A stretch of DNA of 34,982 nucleotides from Actinomycetes bacterium (GTDB lineage: Bacteria; Actinomycetota; Acidimicrobiia; Acidimicrobiales; RAAP-2). A program made the position numbers and the translations under genes. Shown one piece after another: positions 1 through 8,075 of the stretch. The notes beneath the pieces are model-generated. The model was not told the origin of the DNA and ran no database searches. It was given only the letters and a program-made list of their open reading frames with translations. The first letter of the stretch is position 1, and each line of letters begins with the position of its first letter. Location of the stretch: NCBI GenBank assembly GCA_021844425.1, contig JAKBTL010000058.1, forward strand, positions 1 through 34,982, written 5' to 3'.

Positions 1-46
1 AATCCCGCCTACAGGCCGGCTCACCGTCGCTCGACACCCGCGGCGG

Positions 47-88
47 TCCGCCGCGCGCCTGCCGCCGCGCGCCTGCCGCCGCGCGCCT
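47..88. repeat. 14-bp tandem repeat, three copies
   Basis: Three head-to-tail copies of a 14-bp GC-only unit (GCCGCCGCGCGCCT) lie at 47-60, 61-74 and 75-88; the first differs at its first base. They sit just upstream of cydD. A frame open from the left edge ends in TAG at 112-114, so the repeat may lie in the tail of the gene before cydD. That tail is Arg/Ala/Pro-rich, and I do not recognise it. Confidence 0.7.
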
Positions 89-120
89 GCCGCACGCCGA
101 CGCAGCGGAAGTAGCGTGGC

Positions 121-2085
121 GTGCCGATGTCCACCACTGGCGTACAGCGACGCCGCGGTGGCCTGATCGACCGTCGCCTCGCCGCTCGGGTCAGTGCGAC
201 GCGTCGGTACCTCCTCACCGCGGTAGGCGTCGGGTTCGCCTCCACCGCCTGCGTCGTCGCACAAGCCGTCTTGCTCGCGTCCATCGTGTCCTCGGTCGTC
301 CTGCACGGTTCCACACTCGGTGCCGTCGCGCCCCGCCTGGCGGGTCTCGCTGCAGCGTTCGTCGCCCGGGCCCTGCTCGGCTGGGCGGGCGAGGCAGCAG
401 CACAGCGCACGGGAGCGGCGGTCGCCTCGACGCTGCGCCGGCAGTTGCTCCGCCACGCCTTGGACCTAGGACCCGTCTGGCTGAGCGGCGAACGGGTCGG
501 CGAGCTCTCGCTCGCCGCGACCCGTGGCACGAACGCGCTCACCGTCTACTTCGGGCGCTACCTCCCCCAGGCGGTGCTCGCAGCGCTCGCTCCGATCGGG
601 ATCCTGGCATGGGTCGGGGCGGAGGACTGGCCGTCGTTCGTCATCCTTCTCGGGCTCGTGGCGCTCGTCCCGGTGGCAATGGTCCACTTCGGCAGGGAAT
701 CGGCGACCCGCACGCGTCTTCAGTGGCGCAGGCTCTCCTCGCTCTCCGCGCGCTTCTTGGACATGCTCCACGGCCTTCCGACGCTCCGCGCATTCGGAAG
801 GGAGGCGCACGGCCGCCGAGAGGTGGCGGAGGCAACCGACGGGCTGCGCCAGACCACGCTCAGCACCTTGCGCGTCGCGTTCGCCTCTGCGCTGGCCCTC
901 GAGTTCCTCGCCGGCATCGGCACCGGGCTCGTCGCGATGGTGCTCGGGCTTCGTCTCCTCGGCGGTCACGTGAGCCTGTACACGGCGGTCGCCGTCCTGC
1001 TCGTCTCTCCCGAGGTCTTCCTGCCGCTGCGCCGCGCAGGCGCGGAATTCCACGCGAGCGCCGAAGGACAGGCCGCAGCCGACCGCATCCTCTCGGTGCT
1101 CGACGTCGAGGCGGTACCGCTCGGGAGCCGCGGGGACGGTCGCAGCGGAAGCGTTCAGCCTCCCCCCGACCTGACTCGCACCGGGCGGGAGAGCGGCAGC
1201 ATTGCTCGCCGTCGCGCGGCGCTCAGCGCGCAGCACGTGACGGTCAGCTTCCCCGGTCGCCCGACCCCTGCCCTGCACGACTTCTCGCTCGAGCTCCACG
1301 ACGGCGAGCACGTCGCGCTCGTCGGACCGTCCGGATCGGGCAAGTCGACCGCCATCGGCCTGTTCCTCGGGTTCGTGCGCCCGGGCGCCGGAAGGGTCGT
1401 CGTAGGCGGTTACGACGTCGCACTGGCCGAACCCGCGACGTGGCGAGACCTGCTCGCCTGGGTGCCCCAGCGCCCCCATCTCCTTCACGGCACCATCGAA
1501 GACAACCTGCGTATCGCCGACCCCGACGCGAGCGAGGCACGGCTCGCCAGGGCGATCGAGCTGGTCGGTCTCTCGCACACGGTGGACGGCCTTCCCGACG
1601 GGATCTCCACCATGGTCGGCGAGGGCGGCGTGTCCTTGAGCGCCGGCGAGCGCCAGCGCCTGGCGCTCGCGCGCGCGGTGGTGCGCGATGCGTCGATCGT
1701 CCTCCTCGACGAGCCAGTCGCGCACCTCGACGCACACACGGAAGCAGCCCTGCGCGACACGCTCGGGCCATGGCTCGAATCGCGCTCGGTGCTCGTCGCC
1801 GCGCACCGGCCCGAGCTCGTCGCGCGCCTCGACCGCGTCGTCCGGCTCGGCACCGGGCCCGGTGTCTCGAGGGCTGACTCTGAGCCTGACTCCGGGCCCG
1901 AGGAGGTGGACGAGGACTCACCACGGTTGGGACACGAGGCGGCGTACGAGGAGGGACACGAGGCGGCGTACGAGGAGGGACACGAGGCGGCGTACGAGGA
2001 GGAGCACGAGGCGGCGTACGCAGCGGAGGACCTCGAGAAGGGCACAGGAGAAACAGAAGACGTCGCCGAGGCTGCGAGCCAGTGA
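121..2085 (+). CDS. cydD: CydD: ABC exporter half, cytochrome bd assembly
   Basis: This is one half of the heterodimeric CydDC inner-membrane ABC exporter, which moves thiols such as glutathione or cysteine and is needed to assemble cytochrome bd oxidase. The N-terminal half (about residues 25-320) is a six-helix exporter domain. The C-terminal ATPase domain shows Walker A GPSGSGKST (about 402-410), the signature LSAGERQR (about 506) and Walker B IVLLDEP (about 525). GTG 121 is preferred over ATG 127 because GGAAG lies about 9 bases before it. Total length is 654 aa, with an unusual acidic C-terminal tail of about 80 residues that holds four copies of an octapeptide (GHEAAYEE type). The stop overlaps the cydC start (GTGA). 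cydAB are not visible and may lie to the left. Confidence 0.9.
   Translation: MPMSTTGVQRRRGGLIDRRLAARVSATRRYLLTAVGVGFASTACVVAQAVLLASIVSSVVLHGSTLGAVAPRLAGLAAAFVARALLGWAGEAAAQRTGAAVASTLRRQLLRHALDLGPVWLSGERVGELSLAATRGTNALTVYFGRYLPQAVLAALAPIGILAWVGAEDWPSFVILLGLVALVPVAMVHFGRESATRTRLQWRRLSSLSARFLDMLHGLPTLRAFGREAHGRREVAEATDGLRQTTLSTLRVAFASALALEFLAGIGTGLVAMVLGLRLLGGHVSLYTAVAVLLVSPEVFLPLRRAGAEFHASAEGQAAADRILSVLDVEAVPLGSRGDGRSGSVQPPPDLTRTGRESGSIARRRAALSAQHVTVSFPGRPTPALHDFSLELHDGEHVALVGPSGSGKSTAIGLFLGFVRPGAGRVVVGGYDVALAEPATWRDLLAWVPQRPHLLHGTIEDNLRIADPDASEARLARAIELVGLSHTVDGLPDGISTMVGEGGVSLSAGERQRLALARAVVRDASIVLLDEPVAHLDAHTEAALRDTLGPWLESRSVLVAAHRPELVARLDRVVRLGTGPGVSRADSEPDSGPEEVDEDSPRLGHEAAYEEGHEAAYEEGHEAAYEEEHEAAYAAEDLEKGTGETEDVAEAASQ
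1930..2025. repeat. 24-bp tandem repeat inside cydD tail
   Basis: Four consecutive 24-bp units lie at 1930-1953, 1954-1977, 1978-2001 and 2002-2025. The first three are identical and the fourth is diverged. Each encodes eight residues (G/E-HEAAYEE), so the array stays in frame and lengthens the acidic tail of CydD beyond the ATPase domain. Identity at the DNA level suggests recent slippage or duplication. Confidence 0.9.
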
Positions 2086-3863
2086 CGGACGACAGAACCC
2101 GCTCACTCAGCGCCGCGGCGGTCGTGCGGGAGCTCCTGCGCATCGGCGCGCCGCCATGGCGCAAGCTCGCGCTCGCCGCCCTGCTCGGCGTGCTCGGCGC
2201 CCTCGCGACCGTCGGGCTCCTCGCCGGCTCGGGCTACGTCGTCGACCGTGCGGCATTCCGGCCGGGGCTCGGCGCGATCGCCGGCGTCCTCGCTGCGGTC
2301 GAGGTGCTCGCCTTCCTTCGCGGGCCGCTGCGCTACGGCGAACGGCTGGTCGGCCACGACGCCGCGTTCCGGTCGCTCGGGCGCTGGAGGGTCTGGCTCT
2401 ACGACCGGCTCGAACCGCTCGCCCCCGCCGGCCTGCTCGGCTGGCGCAGCGGGGACGTGCTCGCACGCGTCACCGACGACGTCGACACGCTCCAGGACCT
2501 CTACCTGCGCTGCCTCCTTCCTGTCGGCGTCACCGTGGCAGCAGCGACCCTCGCGGTCGTCCTCGTCGCCGTGGTGCTCCCCGTCGCCGGAGCGGTGCTC
2601 GCGGCGGCGCTCGTCGTCGCGCTGACGGCTGCTCCCGCCGTGGCCGTCGCCGCGGGCACGGCGAGGGGACGCGAAGCGGAGCTGCGCGGCCGGCTCGGAG
2701 CGGAGGTCGTCGACGTGCTGCGCGCTGCGCCGGAGCTGCTCGCCTTCGGCCGTGACGCCGCAGCGCTCGCGGCGGTCGAAGGGTCCGACCGTGAGCTCAC
2801 GGTGATCGCGCGTCGCCGAGCGTGGTCGACGGGAGCGTCGGGCGCGATCGTGACCGTCTGCCTCGGCGCGGCGGTGACGGCCGTCCTCGCGCTTGGCGTC
2901 GCGGCCGTGCACTCGCACCAGATGGGGCCGGTGATGCTCGCTGTGCTCCCGCTCGCGGCAGTCGGCGCGTTCGAGACCGTCCCTGCGGTCGCGACCGCTG
3001 CGCTGCGCGCGACCGACGTGGTCACCGCAGGACGCCGGCTGCTCGACCTCGCGTCGATCCCCGTGCCGGTCGTCGATCCCGAGCAACCCGCAGCCCTTCC
3101 CCCCGGTTGCCCGCAGATCGCCGTGCACGACGCGCGCCTGCGGTACGCACCCGACCTCCCCTGGGCGCTCGACGGCATGGAGCTCGACGTCGCGCCGGGC
3201 GCGCACGTCGGTCTCGTGGGGGCGAGCGGCGCAGGAAAGAGCAGCCTCGTGCACGCGTTGTTGCGCTTCTGGCCCCTGCAGGAGGGATCGGCGTCGCTCG
3301 CAGGAGTCCCGCTCGACGCCCTGCGTCAGGGAGACGTGCGCCGTGCGATCGCAGTCGTCGACCAGGATGCACACGTCTTCGCCGGCACCATCCGGCAGAA
3401 CGTCACGCTGGGACGGCCGAAGGCGACCGAGGCCGAGGTGGACGACGCCCTCGCACGCGCGCAGCTCGCCGACTGGGTGGCGACGCTGCCCGACGGGGTG
3501 AACACCCAGGTCGGAGAAGAAGGGGCCCAGATCTCGGGCGGCCAGCGGCGGCGGATCGCCCTCGCACGAGCGCTCCTCACCGGCGCGCCGGTGCTCGTGC
3601 TCGATGAGCCGACCGCCGGGCTCGACCAGGAGAGCGGCGCGCGACTCGTCGCCGGCATCGTCGACGACGCCCGGACGCGCGGCACGAGCGTCGTGCTCGT
3701 CACGCACCGAGCCGGAGACCTCGGCCACCTCGACCGAGTCGTCGTGATGGAGAACGGGCGGGTCGCTCACGTCCTCGACGGTGCCGAGGCCGCCGAAGTT
3801 CGCGACACGGCGCGTCCCGCGCTCTCCAACGAGCACGGCGCCGAACGCCCCACTTCCGTATGA
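2082..3863 (+). CDS. cydC: CydC: ABC exporter half, cytochrome bd assembly
   Basis: Partner of CydD in the CydDC exporter. This is a 593-aa half transporter with a membrane domain (about residues 20-310) and an ATPase domain: Walker A GASGAGKSS (about 380), signature SGGQRRR (about 485), Walker B VLVLDEP (about 505), and the later H-loop in VLVTHRAGD. The GTG start overlaps the cydD stop (GTGA, 2082-2085), so the two are translationally coupled and made in equal amounts, as expected for a heterodimer. Unlike CydD it has no repeat tail. CydC versus another exporter half is decided by order after cydD and by overall similarity. Confidence 0.88.
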   Translation: MTDDRTRSLSAAAVVRELLRIGAPPWRKLALAALLGVLGALATVGLLAGSGYVVDRAAFRPGLGAIAGVLAAVEVLAFLRGPLRYGERLVGHDAAFRSLGRWRVWLYDRLEPLAPAGLLGWRSGDVLARVTDDVDTLQDLYLRCLLPVGVTVAAATLAVVLVAVVLPVAGAVLAAALVVALTAAPAVAVAAGTARGREAELRGRLGAEVVDVLRAAPELLAFGRDAAALAAVEGSDRELTVIARRRAWSTGASGAIVTVCLGAAVTAVLALGVAAVHSHQMGPVMLAVLPLAAVGAFETVPAVATAALRATDVVTAGRRLLDLASIPVPVVDPEQPAALPPGCPQIAVHDARLRYAPDLPWALDGMELDVAPGAHVGLVGASGAGKSSLVHALLRFWPLQEGSASLAGVPLDALRQGDVRRAIAVVDQDAHVFAGTIRQNVTLGRPKATEAEVDDALARAQLADWVATLPDGVNTQVGEEGAQISGGQRRRIALARALLTGAPVLVLDEPTAGLDQESGARLVAGIVDDARTRGTSVVLVTHRAGDLGHLDRVVVMENGRVAHVLDGAEAAEVRDTARPALSNEHGAERPTSV

Positions 3864-3867
3864 CGGT

Positions 3868-3880
3868 GCAACCAGGTTGC
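3868..3880. promoter_or_regulatory. perfect 13-bp palindrome, candidate TetR operator
   Basis: GCAACC-A-GGTTGC has perfect 6-bp arms around one base. It lies in the 39-bp gap between cydC and the TetR-family gene, about 22-35 bases before that gene's first ATG. TetR-family proteins commonly bind palindromes in their own promoters, so this is a candidate autoregulatory operator. Symmetry and position are seen; binding is inferred. Confidence 0.45.
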
Positions 3881-3902
3881 GAATTGCTAGCCTCGAGGTT
3901 TC

Positions 3903-4676
3903 ATGCCGCTCGGAACCGCAATGACATCGACAAACCCCGCCCTGCGGCCTTCTGCCCCGCATTCGACGACGTTGCGAGTCCTCGATGCCGACGCTGGTCA
4001 CCCGACCGACGCTGATCACCGGGCTGGCGCTGCTGACACCAGGACCAGCGACCCTGCCGGCGTGACCTCCGCCGCGACCACCGAACACGGGAGGCTGCGC
4101 AAGGGGGAAGCCTCGAAGCAGCGCGGCGAGCGCACGCGCGCCACGATCGCCCAGGCGGTCATCGACCTGCTCGGTGAGAGCGAGAACCCACCGACCGCGA
4201 AGGAGATTGCCGCCCGGGCAGGCGTCTCCGTGCGGTTGGTGTTCCACCACTTCGAGGACTTGGACGCGCTGTACGGCGCCGTCGCCAGAGCCCAGATCGA
4301 GCGACACTGGCGCGCGATCCGCCCCGTCCCCCCTGACCTCCCCCTCTTTAAGCGCATCGACCGGACCGTCGCGCAGCGCGCAGCGCTCTTCGACACCATC
4401 AGCCAGGTACGCCGGAGGGCTGTCGTCCTCGCGGCACGTCACCGAGCGGTGGCCGAGGGGCTCGACGAGACCAACGCGATGCTGCGGACGTGGCTCGAAG
4501 TGACGTTCGCCGAGGAGCTCCGCGCAGCCGGACACGACCGCCGGGAGCTCGGCGCCGCGCTCGAGGCGGTCGGATCGTGGGAGATGTGGGAGCGGCTCCG
4601 CCACGCCCAGGGCCTTCCGAGCGCCACCGCCCGCCGGGTCGTCGCTCGGATGCTGACCGCCGTCTTGGAGCGCTAG
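3903..4676 (+). CDS. TetR/AcrR-family transcriptional regulator
   Basis: A one-component DNA-binding repressor of the TetR family. The helix-turn-helix lies at about residues 90-130 (PTAKEIAARAGVSVRLVFHHF), followed by the usual alpha-helical ligand domain ending at residue 257. The first 75 residues are low-complexity and not part of the family fold. The true start may therefore be later: ATG 3921 has GGAA six bases upstream, and still later starts are possible. It follows cydC after 39 bp and has its own palindrome upstream, so it may regulate itself and perhaps cydDC or another nearby gene. The ligand is unknown. It ends in a repeat-filled gap facing a convergent gene. Confidence 0.85.
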   Translation: MPLGTAMTSTNPALRPSAPHSTTLRVLDADAGHPTDADHRAGAADTRTSDPAGVTSAATTEHGRLRKGEASKQRGERTRATIAQAVIDLLGESENPPTAKEIAARAGVSVRLVFHHFEDLDALYGAVARAQIERHWRAIRPVPPDLPLFKRIDRTVAQRAALFDTISQVRRRAVVLAARHRAVAEGLDETNAMLRTWLEVTFAEELRAAGHDRRELGAALEAVGSWEMWERLRHAQGLPSATARRVVARMLTAVLER

Positions 4677-4678
4677 CC

Positions 4679-4734
4679 GCACGCCGGCCGTGCACGCCGG
4701 CCGTCCGTGCACGCCGGCCGTGCCCGCCGGCAGT
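4679..4734. repeat. 13-bp GC-rich tandem repeat between convergent genes
   Basis: Three exact copies of GCACGCCGGCCGT (4679-4691, 4692-4704, 4709-4721) and one diverged copy (4722-4734), followed to about 4770 by looser CCGTGCCCG-type repeats. Each unit contains the palindrome GCCGGC. The array begins 3 bases after the TetR stop and fills the 123-bp gap before the convergent zinc-ribbon gene, where it could form RNA hairpins and act as a two-way transcription barrier. There is no T-run, so a classical terminator is not supported. Confidence 0.7.
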
Positions 4735-4799
4735 CCGCGCCCGTCGGCAGTCCGTGCCCGTAAGTCCGCGCCTGACTCCGCGCCCGCAGCGGTGCCAGG

Positions 4800-5603
4800 T
4801 CAGTCCGCAGGAGAGGAGGTCGGCACGAGGATCCGGCCGCACTGCTCGCAGGTGACCACCGTGCCAGCAGGAAGATGGCGGACGCGATCCACCTCCATCG
4901 AGGGCAGCTCGAGGTGGCACCCGCTGCACCGGTTCCCGACGAGACGTGCCGCACCCGTCCCGCCAAGGCGCGCGCGAAGCGACTCGTAGCGGTCGCGCAA
5001 GTCCTCGGGAACCGCGTCCGCCGCCGCCGTGCGCGCGACCCGTTGGACGGCGAGCTGAGCTTCGATCTGGGTCTCCACCTCGGCGAGCGCGGCGCGCAAC
5101 TGGCCGGCTTCGGTACCGAGCGCCGTCTTCTCCGCACCGAGCGCGGCGCTCTCCGCATCGAGCGGCTCGAGGGCGACCATCACCTCGAGCTCGGCGTCTT
5201 CCAGCTGGTCCTGCCGCTCGCGCAGATGCCGGATCTCGTCGTCCATGGCCTGGAGATCCCGGGCAGGGGTGCCGCGCGCAGCGTACATTCGCTGCTCGAG
5301 CACCTCCCGGCGCGCGGTCGCCGCTGCGATGTCCGACTCGAGCGCGCGCTGGCGCTCAACGAGCGCCGTCCGCGAGACCTCCACCTGGGACACCCGAGCC
5401 TCGACGCCGCGCAGCGCTGCAGCCACCCGGGCGAGCTGCTGACGCTCGGGAAGCGCCCCCTTGCGGTGCTCGAGCTGGGAGATCACGGTGTCGAGGTCCT
5501 GGAGCTCGAGCAGGGCGTCCAGCGCACGGCGTCCGTCGGGTGGCTCCTGCGTCCCGCTCAACGCACGGTCTTCGGGGCCTGCCGCACGGTCCTCACGAGT
5601 CAT
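4800..5603 (-). CDS. Coiled-coil zinc-ribbon protein (COG1579/DUF164)
   Basis: A 267-aa protein with a long coiled coil (about residues 30-200, rich in E, R, L, A) and a C-terminal C4 zinc ribbon: CSGC (about 226-229) and CEQC (about 250-253). This is the architecture of the C4-type zinc-ribbon family (COG1579), widespread in actinobacteria and thought to act as nucleic-acid-binding or scaffold proteins; the exact role is not established. It starts at ATG 5603, overlapping by ATGA the stop of a Nudix-like remnant. In other actinobacteria this gene often follows a Nif3-family gene, which is not seen here. It is convergent with the TetR gene. Confidence 0.85.
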   Translation of the reverse strand: MTREDRAAGPEDRALSGTQEPPDGRRALDALLELQDLDTVISQLEHRKGALPERQQLARVAAALRGVEARVSQVEVSRTALVERQRALESDIAAATARREVLEQRMYAARGTPARDLQAMDDEIRHLRERQDQLEDAELEVMVALEPLDAESAALGAEKTALGTEAGQLRAALAEVETQIEAQLAVQRVARTAAADAVPEDLRDRYESLRARLGGTGAARLVGNRCSGCHLELPSMEVDRVRHLPAGTVVTCEQCGRILVPTSSPAD

Positions 5604-5839
5604 GGTCCCGCCCTCCCGAGCTCGGAGCGCGCCACACGCAATTCCCCTTGCAGCAACTCGCGCACGGCAGCCTCATCGACCAGTTCACCCGGGTCCACGT
5701 GGCCGCCGGGCTGGAGCCACCGACCGAGACGACGGTGGCGATGCAGCGCAGTCCCCCGCACGCCCGCAGGAGCCGACGGCCCGACTGCCCCACATGCCGC
5801 CGCGTCGAGGGACCCCGGGGACGTCGGCACGAGCCTCAT
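5600..5839 (-). pseudogene. Nudix hydrolase remnant (degenerate Nudix box)
   Basis: A 79-aa open frame starting at ATG 5839 carries a stretch typical of Nudix hydrolases of the COG1051 kind: HRHRRLGRWLQPGGHVDPGE followed by AAVRELL. In the box GX5EX7REUXEE the glycine, first glutamate and RE are present, but the catalytic EE is replaced by QG, and the protein stops about 20 residues later instead of continuing for 60 or more. The N-terminal strand region is also short and poorly matched. This looks like a truncated gene that no longer encodes an active enzyme. It ends in an ATGA overlap with the zinc-ribbon gene, so its message may still carry that gene. The open frame extends upstream to 6040 without family similarity. 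Confidence 0.6.
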
Positions 5840-5910
5840 CGTTACCACAGCCCCGGGCGCCTGGCGAGGCCCAGCCAGCGACGCCCGGCCTGCGAGGGCT
5901 CCCGCCCCCC

Positions 5911-5950
5911 GAACCCTCCAGCCGCCCCCCGAACCCTCCAGCCGGCACCC
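5911..5950. repeat. 20-bp direct repeat
   Basis: Two adjacent 20-bp copies (GAACCCTCCAGCCGCCCCCC at 5911-5930 and a near copy at 5931-5950) and a weaker third copy containing CCTCCAGCCGGC up to about 5970. They lie between the phzF-like stop and the Nudix remnant. No gene is recognised in 5840-5972. Confidence 0.7.
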
Positions 5951-5972
5951 CAAGAGGCCTCCAGCCGGCGCC

Positions 5973-6788
5973 TCAGGAGGCGGCCAAGAGCTGCTGTGCC
6001 GCACTCCCTGCGAGCTCGCCGACGAACACGGTCGACGCACGACCTCCTACGCCCACTCGCGTCGCGCCCACCCTCACACGCAACACGCCGCCGCGCGCGG
6101 ACAGCTGCGTCGCGCAGAGCCGAGTCCTGCCGAGAGCAGCCGCCCAGTAGGGGCCGAGCAGGCACTGGGCCGAGCCCGTCACCGGGTCCTCGGCAACCCC
6201 GACACTCGGAGCGAAGAACCGCAGGACGTAGTCCGCTCCCCCTCCTCTCGCGGTGGCCGAGACGCCGCGACAGCACAGTGCGGCGAGGTCGACGGCCTCC
6301 GGGTCGAGACGACGGACGGCGTCCTCGCTCTCGAGCTCTACCAGCAGGTCGAAACGCCCGGCCGCTGCTCGCACCACCGGCCAGTGCGCCGCGAGCTCAG
6401 GCGGCGGGTCGGCAGGCACGGGCGTCTCCGCCGGGAGGTCGATCTCCACCTGCTCGCCGTCCACGGTCGCTTCGAGCCAGCCGCTCTTGGTCGAAAATCG
6501 CGCGTGGCCATCTTCGAGGCGTCCTGAGTGTGCGAGGGCATGGGCGGCCGCGACAGTGGCGTGTCCGCAGAGCTCGATCTCCGACACCGGGGTGAACCAT
6601 CGCAGGCCGAACGCCTCGCCTTCAGGCCACGCGAAGGCCGTCTCGGACAGGCCGAGCTCGCGCGCGAGCGCCTGCATCCCGAAGTCCGATCCGGGTCCTT
6701 CGAGAAGGCACACGGCGGCAGGGTTGCCGGTGAAGGGACCTTCGCAGAATGCGTCCACCCAGAACAGAGGCACCCGGGCGTCGGTCAC
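5973..6788 (-). CDS. PhzF-family isomerase
   Basis: A 271-aa member of the PhzF/diaminopimelate-epimerase-fold family, in which one member isomerises dihydro-hydroxyanthranilate in phenazine synthesis and most others have unknown substrates. Visible marks are the N-terminal VDAF...FTGNPAAV, the catalytic glutamate in SETAF (Glu49), the GHATVAAAHAL motif (about 75-85), and DPVTGSAQC in the second half. It starts at GTG 6788, 37 bases downstream of the dapC-like gene on the same strand, with AAGGA about 10 bases before the start, so the two are probably co-transcribed. There are no phenazine genes nearby, so a role in phenazine synthesis is not supported. Confidence 0.88.
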   Translation of the reverse strand: MTDARVPLFWVDAFCEGPFTGNPAAVCLLEGPGSDFGMQALARELGLSETAFAWPEGEAFGLRWFTPVSEIELCGHATVAAAHALAHSGRLEDGHARFSTKSGWLEATVDGEQVEIDLPAETPVPADPPPELAAHWPVVRAAAGRFDLLVELESEDAVRRLDPEAVDLAALCCRGVSATARGGGADYVLRFFAPSVGVAEDPVTGSAQCLLGPYWAAALGRTRLCATQLSARGGVLRVRVGATRVGVGGRASTVFVGELAGSAAQQLLAAS

Positions 6789-6825
6789 CGACGGGCCGTC
6801 CTTCGAGCGTGACGCGGACCGGGGC

Positions 6826-7986
6826 TCAACGGGCGAGCACCTTCAGGCGACCGAGCGCCTCGCGCAGCACCTCCGGACGCTTGCAGAACGCCCATCGCAC
6901 GAGCGTCTTGCCGGGAACAGGGTCGCGATAGAAGACCGACGACGGCACTGCCACCACTCCGCAGCGCTCGGGAAGCTCCCTGCAGAACGCGAGCGCGTCG
7001 TCCTCTCCGATGGATGCGATGTCGGTGGTCGCGAAGTACGTCGCCGCCGGGCGGTGCACGGTGAGGCCCAGGGACTCCAGCCCGTCGCAGAGAAGGTCGC
7101 GACGTTCGTGCAGAGAGGCGCGCAGCGGCGCGACCAGCCGTTCGCCCGCGTCGAGCGCCGCGGCGACCGCGTGCTGGAAGGGCGTGCCCGTCGCGAACGT
7201 GAGGAACTGCTTCGCCGCGCGCACACGGGCCACCAGGTCCGAGGGCCCGCACGCCCATCCGATCTTCCAGCCCGTGAACGAGAACGTCTTCCCCGCCGAC
7301 GACAAGGACACAGTGCGATCGCGCATCTCGTCCAAGGTCGCAATGGGCACGTGGACGCCGTCGTAGACGAGGTGCTCGTAGACCTCGTCGGTGACGACGA
7401 TGAGATCGTGCTCCACGCAGACCCGCGCGACCGCGTGCAGCTCTTCGGCCGAGAAGACCTTCCCCGTCGGGTTGTGCGGGGAGTTGAGCAGCACCAGCCG
7501 GGTTCGCGACGACACCGCCGCGGCCAGCTCCTGGGGATCGAAGGACCAGTCCGGCGTGCGCAAGGTGACCGTCTTCAAGACGGCTCCCGCCATCGCGACG
7601 CACGCCGCGTAGGAGTCGTAGAAGGGCTCGAACATCACGACCTCGTCGCCGGGCTCGCACAAGCCGAGGAGGGCCGCAGCGATGCCCTCCGTCGCACCGG
7701 TCGTCACGAGCACCTCGCCGTCGGGGTCGTACTCAAGACCGTAGCATCGGCGCTGGTGGCCCGCGACGGCGGCGCGCAGCGAGGGGATGCCGGGACCCGG
7801 GGGGTACTGGTTCTCGCCAGCCCGGATCGCCGCGATCGCCGCCTCTGCGATCTCGGCGGAACCGTCGGTGTCGGGAAAGCCCTGCCCGAGGTTGAGCGAG
7901 CCGGTCGCGATCGCGAGCGCGGTCATCTCGGCGAAGATCGTCGTCGAGAAGGGCGCGAGCCGCCCTGGGGGCAGAGGGGTCGACAC
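6826..7986 (-). CDS. dapC: Class I/II aminotransferase, DapC-like
   Basis: A PLP-dependent fold-type I aminotransferase of 386 aa, strongly resembling actinobacterial N-succinyldiaminopimelate aminotransferases (lysine/diaminopimelate synthesis). Key features are LNLGQGFPDTDG near the N-terminus, NQYPPGPG, the NSPHNPTGKVF motif, TDEVYEHLVYDG, and the PLP-binding Lys233 in SSAGKTFSFTGWKIGW. The gene begins with GTG 7986; no Shine-Dalgarno is visible, but TACGAT lies 8 bases upstream, suggesting a leaderless message. The substrate is inferred from similarity; related enzymes act on kynurenine or methionine keto acids. It is divergent from the phosphatase-fold gene and leads into the PhzF-family gene. 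Confidence 0.87.
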   Translation of the reverse strand: MSTPLPPGRLAPFSTTIFAEMTALAIATGSLNLGQGFPDTDGSAEIAEAAIAAIRAGENQYPPGPGIPSLRAAVAGHQRRCYGLEYDPDGEVLVTTGATEGIAAALLGLCEPGDEVVMFEPFYDSYAACVAMAGAVLKTVTLRTPDWSFDPQELAAAVSSRTRLVLLNSPHNPTGKVFSAEELHAVARVCVEHDLIVVTDEVYEHLVYDGVHVPIATLDEMRDRTVSLSSAGKTFSFTGWKIGWACGPSDLVARVRAAKQFLTFATGTPFQHAVAAALDAGERLVAPLRASLHERRDLLCDGLESLGLTVHRPAATYFATTDIASIGEDDALAFCRELPERCGVVAVPSSVFYRDPVPGKTLVRWAFCKRPEVLREALGRLKVLAR

Positions 7987-7994
7987 GCGACGCG

Positions 7995-8000
7995 ATCGTA
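7995..8000 (-). promoter_or_regulatory. candidate -10 element for a leaderless dapC message
   Basis: On the minus strand TACGAT lies 8 bases before the GTG start of the dapC-like gene. That distance would put the transcription start at the GTG itself. Leaderless messages are common in actinobacteria, and no ribosome binding site precedes this GTG. No clear -35 was seen. Confidence 0.35.
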
Positions 8001-8075
8001 CCGGGCGTGCCCGGGCTGCCCGGCACGCCTTCGCATGGCCCGGTGCGAAGCGCGGCGATCCCGCGGCCTATCGTC

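Noticed and set aside
4679-4770. CRISPR array
   Set aside because: Units are short, directly adjacent and have no unique spacers; it is a simple tandem repeat. No other spaced repeat array was seen in the window.
5604-5972. RNase P RNA or another structural RNA beside the zinc-ribbon gene
   Set aside because: The conserved RNase P RNA segments were not found; the stretch holds a Nudix remnant and a direct repeat.
4875-6595. Two 550-codon plus-strand frames over the zinc-ribbon and PhzF genes
   Set aside because: Shadows; the minus-strand proteins have family motifs, while these frames are Arg/Pro/Gly-rich without any motif.
6788-6826. Phenazine biosynthesis locus
   Set aside because: Only a PhzF-family member is present; no other phz genes, and most PhzF-family proteins are unrelated to phenazines.
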